Part shown: one piece after another, positions 30,925 to 40,130 of the stretch | Layout of the letters: the number at the start of each line of letters is the position of its first letter | How positions within the stretch are numbered: position 1 is the stretch's first letter | Assembly: GCF_014651075.1 (NCBI RefSeq) | Contig: NZ_BMWE01000022.1 | Coordinates: forward strand, 49,309-113,308 | Direction of reading: 5' to 3' | DNA: 64,000 nt | Source: Streptomyces djakartensis | GTDB lineage: Bacteria; Actinomycetota; Actinomycetes; Streptomycetales; Streptomycetaceae | Translations under genes and position numbers: made by a program | Notes under the pieces: model-generated | Database searches by the model: none | What the model was told of the DNA's origin: nothing | The model's input: the letters and a program-made list of their open reading frames with translations, nothing else

Positions 30925-30997
30925 TACCCCCGACCGGATTCGAACCGGCGCTACCGCCTTGAGAGGGCGGCGTGCTAGGCCGCTACACAACGGGGGC
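30925..30997 (-). tRNA. tRNA-Glu (anticodon CTC), copy 2
   Basis: 73 nt, identical in sequence to the other two Glu genes. Spaced 20 bp from the downstream Gln gene in the same transcript. Confidence 0.97.
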
Positions 30998-31043
30998 CCT
31001 AGCAGTCCCGAGATGATCTCAATCGCCGATCATCCGGAACCAG

Positions 31044-31116
31044 TACCCCCGACCGGATTCGAACCGGCGCTACCGCCTTGAGAGGGCGGCGTGCTAGGCC
31101 GCTACACAACGGGGGC
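31044..31116 (-). tRNA. tRNA-Glu (anticodon CTC), copy 1
   Basis: 73 nt, identical to the other Glu copies. Spaced 46 bp from the next Glu gene and 20 bp after the first Gln gene. Confidence 0.97.
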
Positions 31117-31136
31117 ATGCAGATAAGCTCTGCGAG

Positions 31137-31208
31137 CTGGCCTACCTGGACTCGAACCAAGACTAACTGAACCAGAATCAGTCGTGCTGCCAATTACACC
31201 ATAGGCCA
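31137..31208 (-). tRNA. tRNA-Gln (anticodon CTG), copy 1 (first in operon)
   Basis: 72 nt, acceptor TGGCCTA/TAGGCCA, anticodon loop TTCTGGT, no CCA. First gene in the transcript order Gln-Glu-Glu-Gln-Glu. Confidence 0.97.
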
Positions 31209-31298
31209 CTGGAACGCAAGCCCCTGCGGGGGATCTTGTTCTAGTTGTGCGCCTGGGGTTTTCTGCCTTCCGGCCCGCCCCTCGGCGCAGGAAGAACA

Positions 31299-32030
31299 TT
31301 ACCTGAAGGTGGACGGGGCTCCAAAACGACTATCCGCGCCGAGCAGAGACGGCAGTTCGGCGAGGGACGCGATGCGGTGCGGCCCGGTGGGCGGATCGAT
31401 CGTGGCGTACGCGCCCGCGCGGTCGATCCAGACGGACAGCAACCCCGCGTCCGCGGCCCCGCGCCCGTCGATCTCCGGGTGATCGCCGACGTACGCGACC
31501 TGGTGCGGAGCGAGGCGGAGGGCTTCGCAGACGGCGTGGAAGGCGCCGGCCTCCGGCTTGGAGACGCCGAGCTCTGCCGCGCACAGGATGGCCTCGAAGC
31601 GGTGGTGGACGCCGAGGACGCGCAGTTTGTGGTCCTGGACGTGAAGGCTGGAGTTGGAGAGCACGGCGTGCCGGTGACTGGCGGCGAGGGCGTCCAGGAC
31701 GGGCAGGACGTCCGGGAACAGGGCCCAGACCGCCTCGTAGTGGGCGCGGTACCGCGCGAACCACGCGTCGGCCTCCGCGTCGGTCAGCTCCTGGCCCACG
31801 AACGCCCGTACGCGGTCGCGGCGCTGTGCCTCGAAGGTGGCCTCCCCGGCCGCGAAGCGCGCCCATTGCAGGTCGGTGATCTCCCGCCAGCGGGCGATGG
31901 CCTGCTCGACGGTGCCGTGGTCGTCGAGCAGCCCCTCCGCCGTGAGGTGGGCGCGCATGCCGAGGCGGTCGGCGGTGGAGTAGTCGAAGAGGGTGTCGTC
32001 GACGTCCCAGACCACGGCTTGGATGCTCAT
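31299..32030 (-). CDS. HAD-family hydrolase
   Basis: A 243-residue haloacid dehalogenase-like phosphatase. Motif I is VVWDVDDTLFD with Asp9 and Asp11. Motif II is LSNSS, motif III has the Lys of GVSKPEAGAF and motif IV is YVGDHPEID. An alpha-helical C1-type cap lies between motifs I and II. The substrate cannot be told. The start MSIQAVVWD was preferred over a longer ORF because HAD motif I should be near the N-terminus. It follows gltX on the strand, separated by the gltX terminator. Confidence 0.9.
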   Translation of the reverse strand: MSIQAVVWDVDDTLFDYSTADRLGMRAHLTAEGLLDDHGTVEQAIARWREITDLQWARFAAGEATFEAQRRDRVRAFVGQELTDAEADAWFARYRAHYEAVWALFPDVLPVLDALAASHRHAVLSNSSLHVQDHKLRVLGVHHRFEAILCAAELGVSKPEAGAFHAVCEALRLAPHQVAYVGDHPEIDGRGAADAGLLSVWIDRAGAYATIDPPTGPHRIASLAELPSLLGADSRFGAPSTFR

Positions 32031-32160
32031 GGTCCGACCGTACCCACCGCCGCGCGCCCGGCCCAGGGTCATCGCGCCGACGGCACAGGGGGCAATGTCC
32101 CGTTCGAGGAGCCGGGTTGGCCGGAACGATGATGTCCGGGTGACGGCCGGGCGGACACGG

Positions 32161-32193
32161 CGAGGGCGGCGCCCGGACCGGACGCCGCCCTCG
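32161..32193 (-). terminator. Terminator of gltX
   Basis: 11-bp perfect stem (CGAGGGCGGCG / CGCCGCCCTCG) with an 11-nt loop, 17 nt after the gltX stop. Confidence 0.7.
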
Positions 32194-32210
32194 TGATCAG
32201 TGCTCTCGCG

Positions 32211-33695
32211 TTACGCGGCCAGCTTCGCCAGCGCCGCGTCGATCCGGGCCAGGGTCGTCTCCTTGCCCAGGACCTCCAGGGACTCGAAGAGCGGCAGGCC
32301 GACCGTGCGGCCGGTGACGGCGACCCGGACGGGGGCCTGGGCCTTGCCGAGCTTGAGGCCGTGGGCCTCGCCGGCGGCCAGGACGGCCTCCTTGAGCGAC
32401 TCGGCGGAGGTCCAGTCGGCCGCCTCCAGCTTCTCGCGGGCCGTGCGCAGGAGGGCGTCCGAGCCCTCCTTCATGGCCTTCGTCCAGCTCGCCTCGTCCT
32501 CGACCGGCTCCGGCAGGAACAGGAAGTCGACGTTGTCGGTGATCTCCGAGAGGACCTTGAGGCGGGTCTGCGCGTGCGGGGCGATGGCCTGCCACTTCGC
32601 CTCGTCGAAGGCCTCCGGGGCCCAGGGGGCGAACGGGGGCTGGAGCCACGGGCGGCAGCGCTCCGTGAAGTCCTTCACGTCCAGCAGGCGGATGTGGTCG
32701 CCGTTGATGGCCTCGCACTTCTTGAGGTCGAAGCGGGCCGGGTTGGGGTTGACGTCGGAGATGTCGAACGCCGCGATCATCTCGTCGATCCCGAAGACGT
32801 CCTGGTCGGCCGAGAGCGACCAGCCGAGCAGGGAGAGGTAGTTGAGCAGGCCCTCGGGGAGGAAACCGCGCTCCCGGTAGAGGTTGAGGGAGGACTGCGG
32901 GTCGCGCTTGGAGAGCTTCTTGTTGCCCTCGCCCATCACGTAGGGCAGGTGGCCGAAGGACGGGATCTCCTTGGCGATGCCCAGCTCGATCAGCGCCTTG
33001 TACAGGGCGATCTGGCGGGGGGTGGAGGAGAGCAGGTCCTCGCCGCGCAGGACGTGGGTGATCTCCATCAGGGCGTCGTCGACCGGGTTGACCAGCGTGT
33101 ACAGCGGAGCGCCGTTGGCGCGGACGATCCCGAAGTCCGGGACGTTCTCCGGGGTGAAGGTCAGCTCGCCGCGGACCAGGTCGGTGAAGGTGATCGTCTC
33201 GTCGGGCATTCGGAAGCGGACGATGGGCTCGCGGCCCTGGGCCTTGTACTCCTCGACCTGCTCGGCGCTCAGCTCGCGGCAGTGGCCGTCGTAGCCGGAG
33301 GGCTTGCCGGCGGCGCGGGCGGCCTCGCGGCGGGTGTCCAGCTCCTCCTGGGAGCAGTAGCAGCGGTAGGCGTAGCCGCCGTCGAGCAGCTTCCGCGCGA
33401 CGTCCTTGTAGAGGTCCATGCGCTGCGACTGGCGGTACGGCGCGTGCGGGCCGCCGACCTCGGGGCCCTCGTCCCAGTCGAAGCCCAGCCAGCGCATGGA
33501 GTCGAGCAGCTGGGTGTACGACTCCTCGGAGTCGCGGGCCGCGTCGGTGTCCTCGATGCGGAAGACCAGGGTTCCCTGGTGGTGCTTGGCGAACGCCCAG
33601 TTGAACAGGGCGGTGCGCACCAGGCCCACGTGGGGGTTTCCGGTGGGCGACGGACAGAAACGGACGCGTACGGGGGAGCCGGGTGCGCTAGCCAC
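32211..33695 (-). CDS. gltX: Glutamyl-tRNA synthetase
   Basis: Charges tRNA-Glu, and in organisms with GatCAB also tRNA-Gln. The 494-residue class I enzyme shows the HIGH-type motif PSPTGNPHVG at residues 15-24, RIEDTDAARDSEES and the KMSKS-type motif NKKLSKRD. The GTG start (VASAPGSPVRVRF) overlaps the upstream hydrolase stop by 8 bp; a TTG three codons earlier is possible. It lies near the tRNA-Glu/Gln operon. Confidence 0.96.
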   Translation of the reverse strand: MASAPGSPVRVRFCPSPTGNPHVGLVRTALFNWAFAKHHQGTLVFRIEDTDAARDSEESYTQLLDSMRWLGFDWDEGPEVGGPHAPYRQSQRMDLYKDVARKLLDGGYAYRCYCSQEELDTRREAARAAGKPSGYDGHCRELSAEQVEEYKAQGREPIVRFRMPDETITFTDLVRGELTFTPENVPDFGIVRANGAPLYTLVNPVDDALMEITHVLRGEDLLSSTPRQIALYKALIELGIAKEIPSFGHLPYVMGEGNKKLSKRDPQSSLNLYRERGFLPEGLLNYLSLLGWSLSADQDVFGIDEMIAAFDISDVNPNPARFDLKKCEAINGDHIRLLDVKDFTERCRPWLQPPFAPWAPEAFDEAKWQAIAPHAQTRLKVLSEITDNVDFLFLPEPVEDEASWTKAMKEGSDALLRTAREKLEAADWTSAESLKEAVLAAGEAHGLKLGKAQAPVRVAVTGRTVGLPLFESLEVLGKETTLARIDAALAKLAA

Positions 33696-34464
33696 GCTTG
33701 ACAACCTTGTTGGTGAGAGTGCCGATGCCTTCGATGGTGACGGCGACCTCGTCGCCGACGTTGAGGGGGCCGACCCCAGCCGGGGTGCCCGTGAGGATCA
33801 CGTCGCCGGGGAGCAGCGTCATGGCCTCGGAGATGTTGACGATCAGGTCCTCGACGGAGTGGATCATCTCGCTGGTGCGGCCGAGCTGACGCTGCTGGCC
33901 GTTGACCGTGAGCTGGATGGTGAGGTCGGCCGGGTCCAGGTCGGTCTCCACCCAGGGGCCGAGCGGGCAGGAGGTGTCGAAGCCCTTGGCCCGCGCCCAC
34001 TGCTTCTCGCGCCTCTGGACGTCGCGGGCGGTGATGTCGTTGGCGCAGGTGTAGCCGAAGATGACGTCCTTGACGCGTTCACGCGGTACCTCGCGGCACA
34101 TCCGGCCGATGACCACGGCCAGCTCGGCCTCGTGGTGCACCTCCTCGGAGAAGGAGGGGTACCGGATCTCGTCGCCGGGGCCGATCACCGAGGTGGACGG
34201 CTTGAAGAAGGCGAAGGGTGCCTCGGGGACCTCGTTGCCCAGTTCCTTCGCGTGGTCGGCGTAGTTGCGGCCGAAGGCCACCACCTTGTTGGGAAGCACC
34301 GGCGGCAGCAGCCTGACCTTGCCGACCGGCACCTTCGTGCCGGAGAGCTCGAAGTCCGCGAACGGGATGCCCTTGATGATGTCCAGGACGAGCTCGTCCT
34401 GCTTCTCGCCCTCGATCGCGCCGAAGGCGACGTTCCCGTCGATGGAGAATCTGGCGATGCGCAC
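33688..34464 (-). CDS. Fumarylacetoacetate hydrolase (FAH) family protein
   Basis: A 258-residue FAH-fold enzyme with the family blocks VAFGRNYADHAKELGNE, EVHHEAELAVVIGR (metal-binding acidic residues), FGYTCANDITARDVQRRE and GDVILTGTPAGVGPLNVGD. Members act as acylpyruvate hydrolases, oxaloacetate decarboxylases or tautomerases, and the substrate is not given by sequence. It is coupled to gltX by overlap, an arrangement I recall in other Streptomyces. Confidence 0.9.
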   Translation of the reverse strand: MRIARFSIDGNVAFGAIEGEKQDELVLDIIKGIPFADFELSGTKVPVGKVRLLPPVLPNKVVAFGRNYADHAKELGNEVPEAPFAFFKPSTSVIGPGDEIRYPSFSEEVHHEAELAVVIGRMCREVPRERVKDVIFGYTCANDITARDVQRREKQWARAKGFDTSCPLGPWVETDLDPADLTIQLTVNGQQRQLGRTSEMIHSVEDLIVNISEAMTLLPGDVILTGTPAGVGPLNVGDEVAVTIEGIGTLTNKVVKRG

Positions 34465-34549
34465 GGGTTGCTTGGCCCCTTGACTGAAGCGGCTGGAGTC
34501 TGACGCTCCAGGCTAACGCGGGGAGGTCTTGGCGCCGCGCGCATTGTGA

Positions 34550-34580
34550 AGGGGCGCCCCCGGTCGCCGGGTGCGCCCCT
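34550..34580 (-). terminator. Terminator after the NPRRT peptide gene
   Basis: Stem AGGGGCGC/GCGCCCCT, a C-T mismatch, then CCCGG/CCGGG around a TCG loop. It lies 58 nt after the peptide stop and before the FAH gene. Confidence 0.6.
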
Positions 34581-34637
34581 CGATCTTCATCTCCTGCCGC
34601 CTGAGCATCCGGCGGCCGGCGCGCGTAATGACTGATG

Positions 34638-34829
34638 TCACTCCGCGGCTGCGGCGGCCGCGACAGGGATCTCCATGAGGACGGTGCGCCTGGGGTTTGC
34701 GGTCTGGGTGGGAAGTTCGACGGAGTGCTCCGGCTGCTCCGGCGTCCGCAGTTCGTCGGCGTCGTCCAGGTGCGCCAGCGTCGTGCGTCGCGGGTTGGCG
34801 ATCTTGTGGAACATCGTCGTCGTCTTCAC
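34638..34829 (-). CDS. 63-aa peptide with duplicated NPRRT motif, function unknown
   Basis: A small acidic-centred protein. Two copies of an ANPRRT block are present, IANPRRTTL at residues 10-18 and TANPRRTVL at 43-51, joined by an acidic linker rich in Glu, Asp and Pro. The C-terminus is Ala-rich. There is no signal peptide. The GTG start has only a weak AGGG site; an in-frame ATG five codons later is possible. The 8-bp palindrome TTACGTAA lies immediately upstream. It has its own terminator, so it is a single gene between FAH/gltX and the conservons. The precursor-like size and repeated motif invite a peptide-processing idea, but no modification enzyme is nearby. Confidence 0.7.
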   Translation of the reverse strand: MKTTTMFHKIANPRRTTLAHLDDADELRTPEQPEHSVELPTQTANPRRTVLMEIPVAAAAAAE

Positions 34830-35429
34830 TGTTTACGTAACCCTGTTCTGTGACGGGCGCCGGGAGGGCACACGGGCCCCCGGACGGGCGCGGGTTGTCG
34901 GTTTTGCCAACTCTGTAAAGCGTCAGGCTAAGCACGGGATTCCCGGCGCAATCGCGAGGAGAGCATCATCGGCATGTGAGTTTCCTCACGGATCAGTGGG
35001 CGAATCGGTCAATCCGGACTCGCGTCGCAACCCAACGAAACAGACATTGCCGGACTGAAGCTCCCATTCCGCTCCTGATCATGGCGACTGGGACACCCGT
35101 CACAGACCTGCGACTCGCGGGTATGTGCCCGAAATGAGTAACCGGCTTTCTACGTCCGGTGATCCGACCCTCACGCGGTGTCACCTATGTCACGGCCAGG
35201 TCTACGAGCCTTGTTGGAGATCCTGTGCTGTGCTGGAATGCCACGGACCGCCGCAGGATCGAGCCGGCGCACAGGGGGCGCACAGACGCGCCGAGTGGCG
35301 GCCAGAAGGGGGAGCCAGCGCCGGTCACTCAAGACCACCACGGGGGCGTACTCAGGGCGTCCCCAGAACGCCGACACCGTGTCCCGCCGTTCATCCGACG
35401 GGGCGCCTGGTCCAGAGGTTGCGACGCTA
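34830..35429. promoter_or_regulatory. 600-bp control region between the peptide gene and cvnA1
   Basis: No gene supported; an in-frame extension of cvnA1 to 35178 has no family similarity. Visible elements: TTACGTAA just upstream of the peptide gene, palindrome CGGGATTCCCG (34934-34944), and GTGCTGGAATGCC (35230-35242), which recurs upstream of cvnA2. The last is the best candidate promoter element for cvnA1, about 190 bp before the GTG. Confidence 0.5.
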
Positions 35430-38400
35430 GTGCAGGGACGTTTCAAGAGGGATGGCAGCGCTTCGGCGGAGCCGGAGCCGCAGGGCGGGACTGGCCCCAT
35501 GAATGGCGGCCCCACGCCCCAGCACGCCCAGAACCCGGGCCAGGCCGGTGACGGCGGTGAGCGCCCCGGGCGCCCCGGCACGCCGGCACCCGCGAGCCCG
35601 GCCCCGGCTCTGAAGCCGCCGGCCGGCCCTTCCGGACCTGGATCGCGAATAGCCCTGCGCAACTGGCGGATCTCCACCCGCCTGGTCTCGCTGCTCGCCC
35701 TGCCGGTGGTCGCGGCCACCTCGCTGGGCGCGCTGCGCATCAACTCGTCCATGGACGACATCCAGCAGCTCGACAACATGAAGCTGCTGACGGACATGAC
35801 GAAGCAGGCCACCGAGCTGTCCGCCGCCCTCCAGGAGGAGCGCGACCAGTCGGCCGGCCCGCTCGCGCACGGCGGCAAGGCGACCGACTTCACGGTCAAG
35901 GGTCTGAGGGAGAAGACCGACCGGGCGATGAAGAACTTCCTCGACAGCTCCGAGGAGATCGACAGCGCCAGCAAGGACGGCAACCTCAGGGGTGTCCGGG
36001 AGTACCTCATCCAGCTCGCCGGCGAGCTGGGAGACCTGGCGCAGATCCGCAAGGCCGCCTACGCCTCCGAGGGCAACTCCACGCAGACCGTCGAGGCGTA
36101 CCACCGTCTGATCGAGAACCTGATCGACCTCTCCCAGGACATGGCGGAGGCGACCAGCAACCCGGACATGATCCAGCGCACGCGTGCGCTGGCGGCGTTC
36201 TCCTCCGCCAAGGAGTACTCCTCGATCCAGCGTGCGGCGCTCGCCTCGGCGCTGCCCGCCAGCAACACCACGACCGGCAAGCTCTCGCCGAACGACCGGC
36301 TCTACGCCGAGTCGGCGCTGGAGAGCCAGAAGTCCGAGATCCGCAGCTTCAAGAGCATCTACGGCGAGGACGCCGCCGCCGAGCTGCTGAAGCCGATCGA
36401 GGACGGCGGCAACTCCACGATCAAGGCGACCGACACCTACGCGGGCCGCGCCCTGGTCTCCGCGAGCGGTCTGGCCCAGCAGGACAAGCGCTCCTACCGC
36501 GACTGGCTGGACGACAGCTCCACCAAGATCCAGCAGATGAAGAACATCGAGCACACGCTCCTCGAGGAGATGGAGCAGAAGGCCCGCGAGCTGCGCAGCG
36601 CCACCGAGCGCGACGCGATCATCTCCGGTGCGCTGATCCTGCTCGTGCTCGGTGTGTCGCTGGTCGGCGCCTTCGTCGTGGCCCGCTCCATGATCCGCTC
36701 GCTGCGCCGCCTGGAGGAGACCGCGACGAAGGTCGCCTCCGACCGTCTGCCCGAGCTGGTCAAGCAGCTGTCCGAGTCCGACCCGCAGGACGTCGACACG
36801 TCCGTGGAGTCGGTCGGTGTGCACTCCCGGGACGAGATCGGCAAGGTGGCCGCGGCCTTCGACGACGTGCACCGTGAGGCGGTCCGTCTGGCCGCCGAGC
36901 AGGCCCTGCTGCGGGGCAACGTCAACGCGATGTTCACCAACCTCTCGCGTCGCTCCCAGGGCCTCATCCAGCGTCAGCTGTCGCTCATCTCCGAACTGGA
37001 GTCCCGCGAGGCCGACCCGGACCAGCTGTCGTCGCTGTTCAAGCTCGACCACCTCGCGACGCGTATGCGCCGTAACGGTGAGAACCTCCTCGTCCTCGCG
37101 GGCGAGGAGCCCGGCCGCCGGTGGACCCGACCGGTTCCGCTGGTCGACGTGCTCCGCGCCGCCGCGTCCGAGGTGGAGCAGTACGAGCGCATCGAGCTGG
37201 CCTCCGTGCCGACCACCGAGGTCGCCGGCCGCGTGGTCAACGACCTCGTGCACCTGCTCGCCGAGCTGCTGGAGAACGCGACCTCGTTCTCCTCGCCGCA
37301 GACCAAGGTCAAGGTCACCGGTCACGCCCTGCCCGACGGCCGGGTGCTGATCGAGATCCACGACACCGGTATCGGTCTGTCGCCGGAGGACCTCGCGGCG
37401 ATCAACGAGCGTCTCGCCTCTCCCCCGACGGTGGACGTCTCCGTCTCCCGCCGCATGGGTCTGTTCGTGGTCGGCCGCCTTTCGCAGCGCCACGGCATCC
37501 GCATCCAGCTCCGCCCGTCCGACTCCGGTGGTACGACCGCGCTGGTCATGCTGCCCGTCGACGTCGCCCAGGGCGGCAAGAAGCCCCAGCCCAAGCAGCC
37601 CGGCCAGCCGCCGGTCGGCGGTGGCGGTCCGGCCGAGGCGCAGGCCGCCGCCGCTGCGGCGGCGGCCCGGCGTGCGGCTGGTGACGGCCAGGGCGCCGGC
37701 GCCCTCGGTGCCGGTCCGTCCGGTGGCGGTGCCTTCGGCGGTGGCGCGTCCGGCGGAGGCCGGCTCGGTGCCGGTCAGGGTGCGCGGGCCGCGCTGCCCG
37801 GGCGGGACGGGGACGGTGGCCGTCCCGGTGCGCCGGGCGGAGCGCGTGGGCAGCAGGGCCCCGAGAAGTCACCGTCGCTGTTCGACCAGGGAGCTCCCTC
37901 CGCTCCCCCGCAGGGCCGCCCGTCCCCCGCGGGCGCCGGTGCCGGTTACGGACAGGCTCCCGGTGCCCCGCAGGGCCTGCAGGCCGCCGGTACGCACGGG
38001 CCGCAGGGCCAGGACGCCTTCGGCGGTGGCCGGGGTACGCAGCGCCCGGGCGGCAACGCCGAGCAGGGTCAGGGCCGTCGGCCGCAGCTGCCGCCGCATG
38101 GCGGTGCCCGGGCCGAGCTGCCCGGCGGTGACGCGCAGCCGGGTGGGACGAACTGGAGCGACGACAACGCCCAGCCGCCGGTGCCGCGTTCCTCCGTGGA
38201 CGCTCCGCGCGGCCACGAGGAGGCGGACACCTCCCGTACCTCGGCCATGCCGCGGTTCGACGACCGGCAGGGCCCCGGCTCTCCGGCCGACTTCGGCGGC
38301 CCCCAGCACCAGGACCCCTACGCCCAGGGCGGAGCGCAGGATCCGGGCCAGTTCGTGCGGCCCGACGTCTTCGGCACCCCGGCTCCGCAGCCCTACGACA

Positions 38401-39200
38401 ACGGCTCAGCCGATCAGTACCCGGCATCCCGCCAGGACAACGACCCGGCGGGTCAGTACGGTTCGCACCGGCAGGACGTCGACTCCACCGGCCAGTTCCC
38501 GGCCCCGCAGTCCTACGGCAACGGCTCGGGGCAGTACCCCGCGCCTCGCCAGAACAACGGTCCCGGCCGGCCCACTCTCCCGGGTCCGGCCACGCCGGCC
38601 GACCCGGCGGGCACCGGCCAGTACGAGCGAGGGCAGGTCAACGGCGCCCGGGGCGGTGCCGACTTCGCAGCCCCGCGTCAGCCCGCCCCGAAGGCGCGCC
38701 CGGCCCGGCAGGAGCCCGAGGCCCTGCCGCCGGCGTCCGGTCCGGGCGACGGGCGCACCCCGCTGTACGACACGCTGGAGACCAACTGGTTCCACGGCGG
38801 CCAGCAGGAACAGCAGGAGCAGGAGCAGCAGCCGCCGCGGAACAACGGCTCGGCTGCGGCCCCGCAGCAGCCGCAGGCTCCCACCGGTCCGCAGCGGTCC
38901 GCCCCCGCCGGCTGGCGCAGCTCGCCGAACGACGACCTCGTCCGGCAGGCCGAGCGCGTCCGTCAGCCCGCCGCGGGCGGTGTCACCACCTCAGGCCTGC
39001 CGCGCCGGGTGCCCCGGGCGAACCTCGTCCCGGGCACGGCTCAGCAGCAACCGCAGCAGAGCGGTCCGCAGATCTCGCGCGCCCCGGATGACGTGCGCGG
39101 TCGGCTGACCAATCTCCGGCGGGGTATAGCACAGGGTCGTCAGGCCGGGTCCACCCAGACCGGCAGCTTCCCTCGGCCCTCTCACCAGCAGGAGCGTTAG
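35430..39200 (+). CDS. cvnA1: Conservon sensor protein CvnA1 (NIT-domain histidine-kinase-like)
   Basis: A 1256-residue membrane sensor. TM1 lies near residues 85-104 (LVSLLALPVVAATSLGAL) and TM2 near 395-418. The 290-residue extracellular part between them is of nitrate/nitrite-sensing (NIT) type. A HAMP-like stretch follows, then a helix LFKLDHLATRMRRN where a phosphoacceptor domain would be. The ATPase domain has N-box VHLLAELLENAT (about 607) and G1 DTGIGL. About 550 residues of Gly/Pro/Gln-rich low complexity follow, ending SHQQER. Conservon sensors are thought to signal through CvnB-D. The GTG start (VQGRFKRDGS) has AGAGG 11 nt upstream, as in cvnA2. Confidence 0.92.
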   Translation: MQGRFKRDGSASAEPEPQGGTGPMNGGPTPQHAQNPGQAGDGGERPGRPGTPAPASPAPALKPPAGPSGPGSRIALRNWRISTRLVSLLALPVVAATSLGALRINSSMDDIQQLDNMKLLTDMTKQATELSAALQEERDQSAGPLAHGGKATDFTVKGLREKTDRAMKNFLDSSEEIDSASKDGNLRGVREYLIQLAGELGDLAQIRKAAYASEGNSTQTVEAYHRLIENLIDLSQDMAEATSNPDMIQRTRALAAFSSAKEYSSIQRAALASALPASNTTTGKLSPNDRLYAESALESQKSEIRSFKSIYGEDAAAELLKPIEDGGNSTIKATDTYAGRALVSASGLAQQDKRSYRDWLDDSSTKIQQMKNIEHTLLEEMEQKARELRSATERDAIISGALILLVLGVSLVGAFVVARSMIRSLRRLEETATKVASDRLPELVKQLSESDPQDVDTSVESVGVHSRDEIGKVAAAFDDVHREAVRLAAEQALLRGNVNAMFTNLSRRSQGLIQRQLSLISELESREADPDQLSSLFKLDHLATRMRRNGENLLVLAGEEPGRRWTRPVPLVDVLRAAASEVEQYERIELASVPTTEVAGRVVNDLVHLLAELLENATSFSSPQTKVKVTGHALPDGRVLIEIHDTGIGLSPEDLAAINERLASPPTVDVSVSRRMGLFVVGRLSQRHGIRIQLRPSDSGGTTALVMLPVDVAQGGKKPQPKQPGQPPVGGGGPAEAQAAAAAAAARRAAGDGQGAGALGAGPSGGGAFGGGASGGGRLGAGQGARAALPGRDGDGGRPGAPGGARGQQGPEKSPSLFDQGAPSAPPQGRPSPAGAGAGYGQAPGAPQGLQAAGTHGPQGQDAFGGGRGTQRPGGNAEQGQGRRPQLPPHGGARAELPGGDAQPGGTNWSDDNAQPPVPRSSVDAPRGHEEADTSRTSAMPRFDDRQGPGSPADFGGPQHQDPYAQGGAQDPGQFVRPDVFGTPAPQPYDNGSADQYPASRQDNDPAGQYGSHRQDVDSTGQFPAPQSYGNGSGQYPAPRQNNGPGRPTLPGPATPADPAGTGQYERGQVNGARGGADFAAPRQPAPKARPARQEPEALPPASGPGDGRTPLYDTLETNWFHGGQQEQQEQEQQPPRNNGSAAAPQQPQAPTGPQRSAPAGWRSSPNDDLVRQAERVRQPAAGGVTTSGLPRRVPRANLVPGTAQQQPQQSGPQISRAPDDVRGRLTNLRRGIAQGRQAGSTQTGSFPRPSHQQER

Positions 39201-39623
39201 TTGAGTCCGATGAGCCAGGCGGCACAGAACCTCAACTGGTTGATCACCAACTTCGTGGACAACACCCCCGGGGTGTCCCACACCGTCGTCGTGTCCGCCG
39301 ACGGTCTCCTCCTGGCGATGTCGGAGGGCTTTCCGCGCGACCGCGCGGACCAGCTCGCGGCCGTCGCCTCGGGCCTGACGTCGCTGACGGCAGGCGCCTC
39401 CCGGATCTTCGAGGGGGGTGACGTCGCGCAGACGGTCGTGGAGATGGAGCGGGGCTTCCTCTTCCTCATGTCCGTCTCGGACGGCTCGTCCCTCGCCGTC
39501 CTCGCTCACCCCGAGTGCGACATCGGCCTCGTCGGCTACGAGATGGCGCTTCTGGTCGACCGCGCGGGCGCGGTCCTCACCCCCGACCTGCGAGCGGAAC
39601 TCCAAGGAAGTCTGCTCCACTGA
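39201..39623 (+). CDS. cvnB1: Conservon Roadblock/LC7 protein CvnB1
   Basis: A 140-residue Roadblock/LC7 protein (NLNWLITNFVDNTPGVSHTV, VVSADGLLLAMSEGFPRDRA, GFLFLMSVSDGSSLAVLAHP). It probably acts as GTPase-activating or scaffold partner of CvnD. The start is TTG directly after the cvnA1 stop. AGGAG at 7 nt spacing supports it over the ATG three codons later, and the paralogue cvnB2 has a GTG in the same place. It differs from CvnB2 at only a few residues. Confidence 0.9.
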   Translation: MSPMSQAAQNLNWLITNFVDNTPGVSHTVVVSADGLLLAMSEGFPRDRADQLAAVASGLTSLTAGASRIFEGGDVAQTVVEMERGFLFLMSVSDGSSLAVLAHPECDIGLVGYEMALLVDRAGAVLTPDLRAELQGSLLH

Positions 39624-39734
39624 TCGGCCCCGGCACCACCTGTCTCACCACATCACCGTCCGGCTGCCACACACCCCACACAGGCCTCGTCTGACGGCTC
39701 GACTGACCGACTTGTTGTCCCGCCCGGAGGACCC

Positions 39735-40130
39735 ATGACCCCGCCCCACGCCTCTCATGATCCGTACGCGGAGCCGTACGAGGACGAGGGCGACCAGCCA
39801 CTGGTACGGCCGTACGCCATGACCGGTGGCCGGACGCGGCCGCGCTACCAGTTGGCCATCGAGGCGCTGATCAGCACGACCGCGGACCCGGCCGCGCTCA
39901 TGGCGCTGCTCCCGGAGCATCAGCGCATCTGCCACCTGTGCCGTGAGGTCAAGTCGGTGGCCGAGGTCTCGGCCCTGCTCAACATGCCGCTCGGGGTGGC
40001 CCGGATCCTGGTCGCGGACCTCGCCGAGGCCGGTCTCGTCGCGATCCACCAGCCGGGCGGCGACGACGCCACCGGCGCACCGGACGTGACACTGCTCGAA
40101 AGGGTGCTCAGTGGACTTCGCAAGCTCTGA
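39735..40130 (+). CDS. cvnC1: Conservon DUF742 protein CvnC1
   Basis: A 131-residue DUF742 protein. After a short variable N-terminus it has RPYAMTGGRTRPRYQLAIEA, the helix-turn-helix-like LCREVKSVAEVSALLNMPLG and VARILVADLAEAGLVAIHQP. It lacks the long Pro/Gln-rich N-terminus of CvnC2. GGAGG precedes the ATG. The last 20 bp overlap cvnD1, the same overlap as in the second conservon. Confidence 0.92.
   Translation: MTPPHASHDPYAEPYEDEGDQPLVRPYAMTGGRTRPRYQLAIEALISTTADPAALMALLPEHQRICHLCREVKSVAEVSALLNMPLGVARILVADLAEAGLVAIHQPGGDDATGAPDVTLLERVLSGLRKL

Noticed and set aside
30732..31208. Regularly spaced near-identical units resembling a repeat array
   Set aside because: Each unit folds as a complete tRNA (Glu or Gln).
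35178..35429. N-terminal extension of CvnA1
   Set aside because: The extension is Arg-rich and non-conserved in appearance. The GTG at 35430 has the same AGAGG context as cvnA2 and leads straight into the family's N-terminus.
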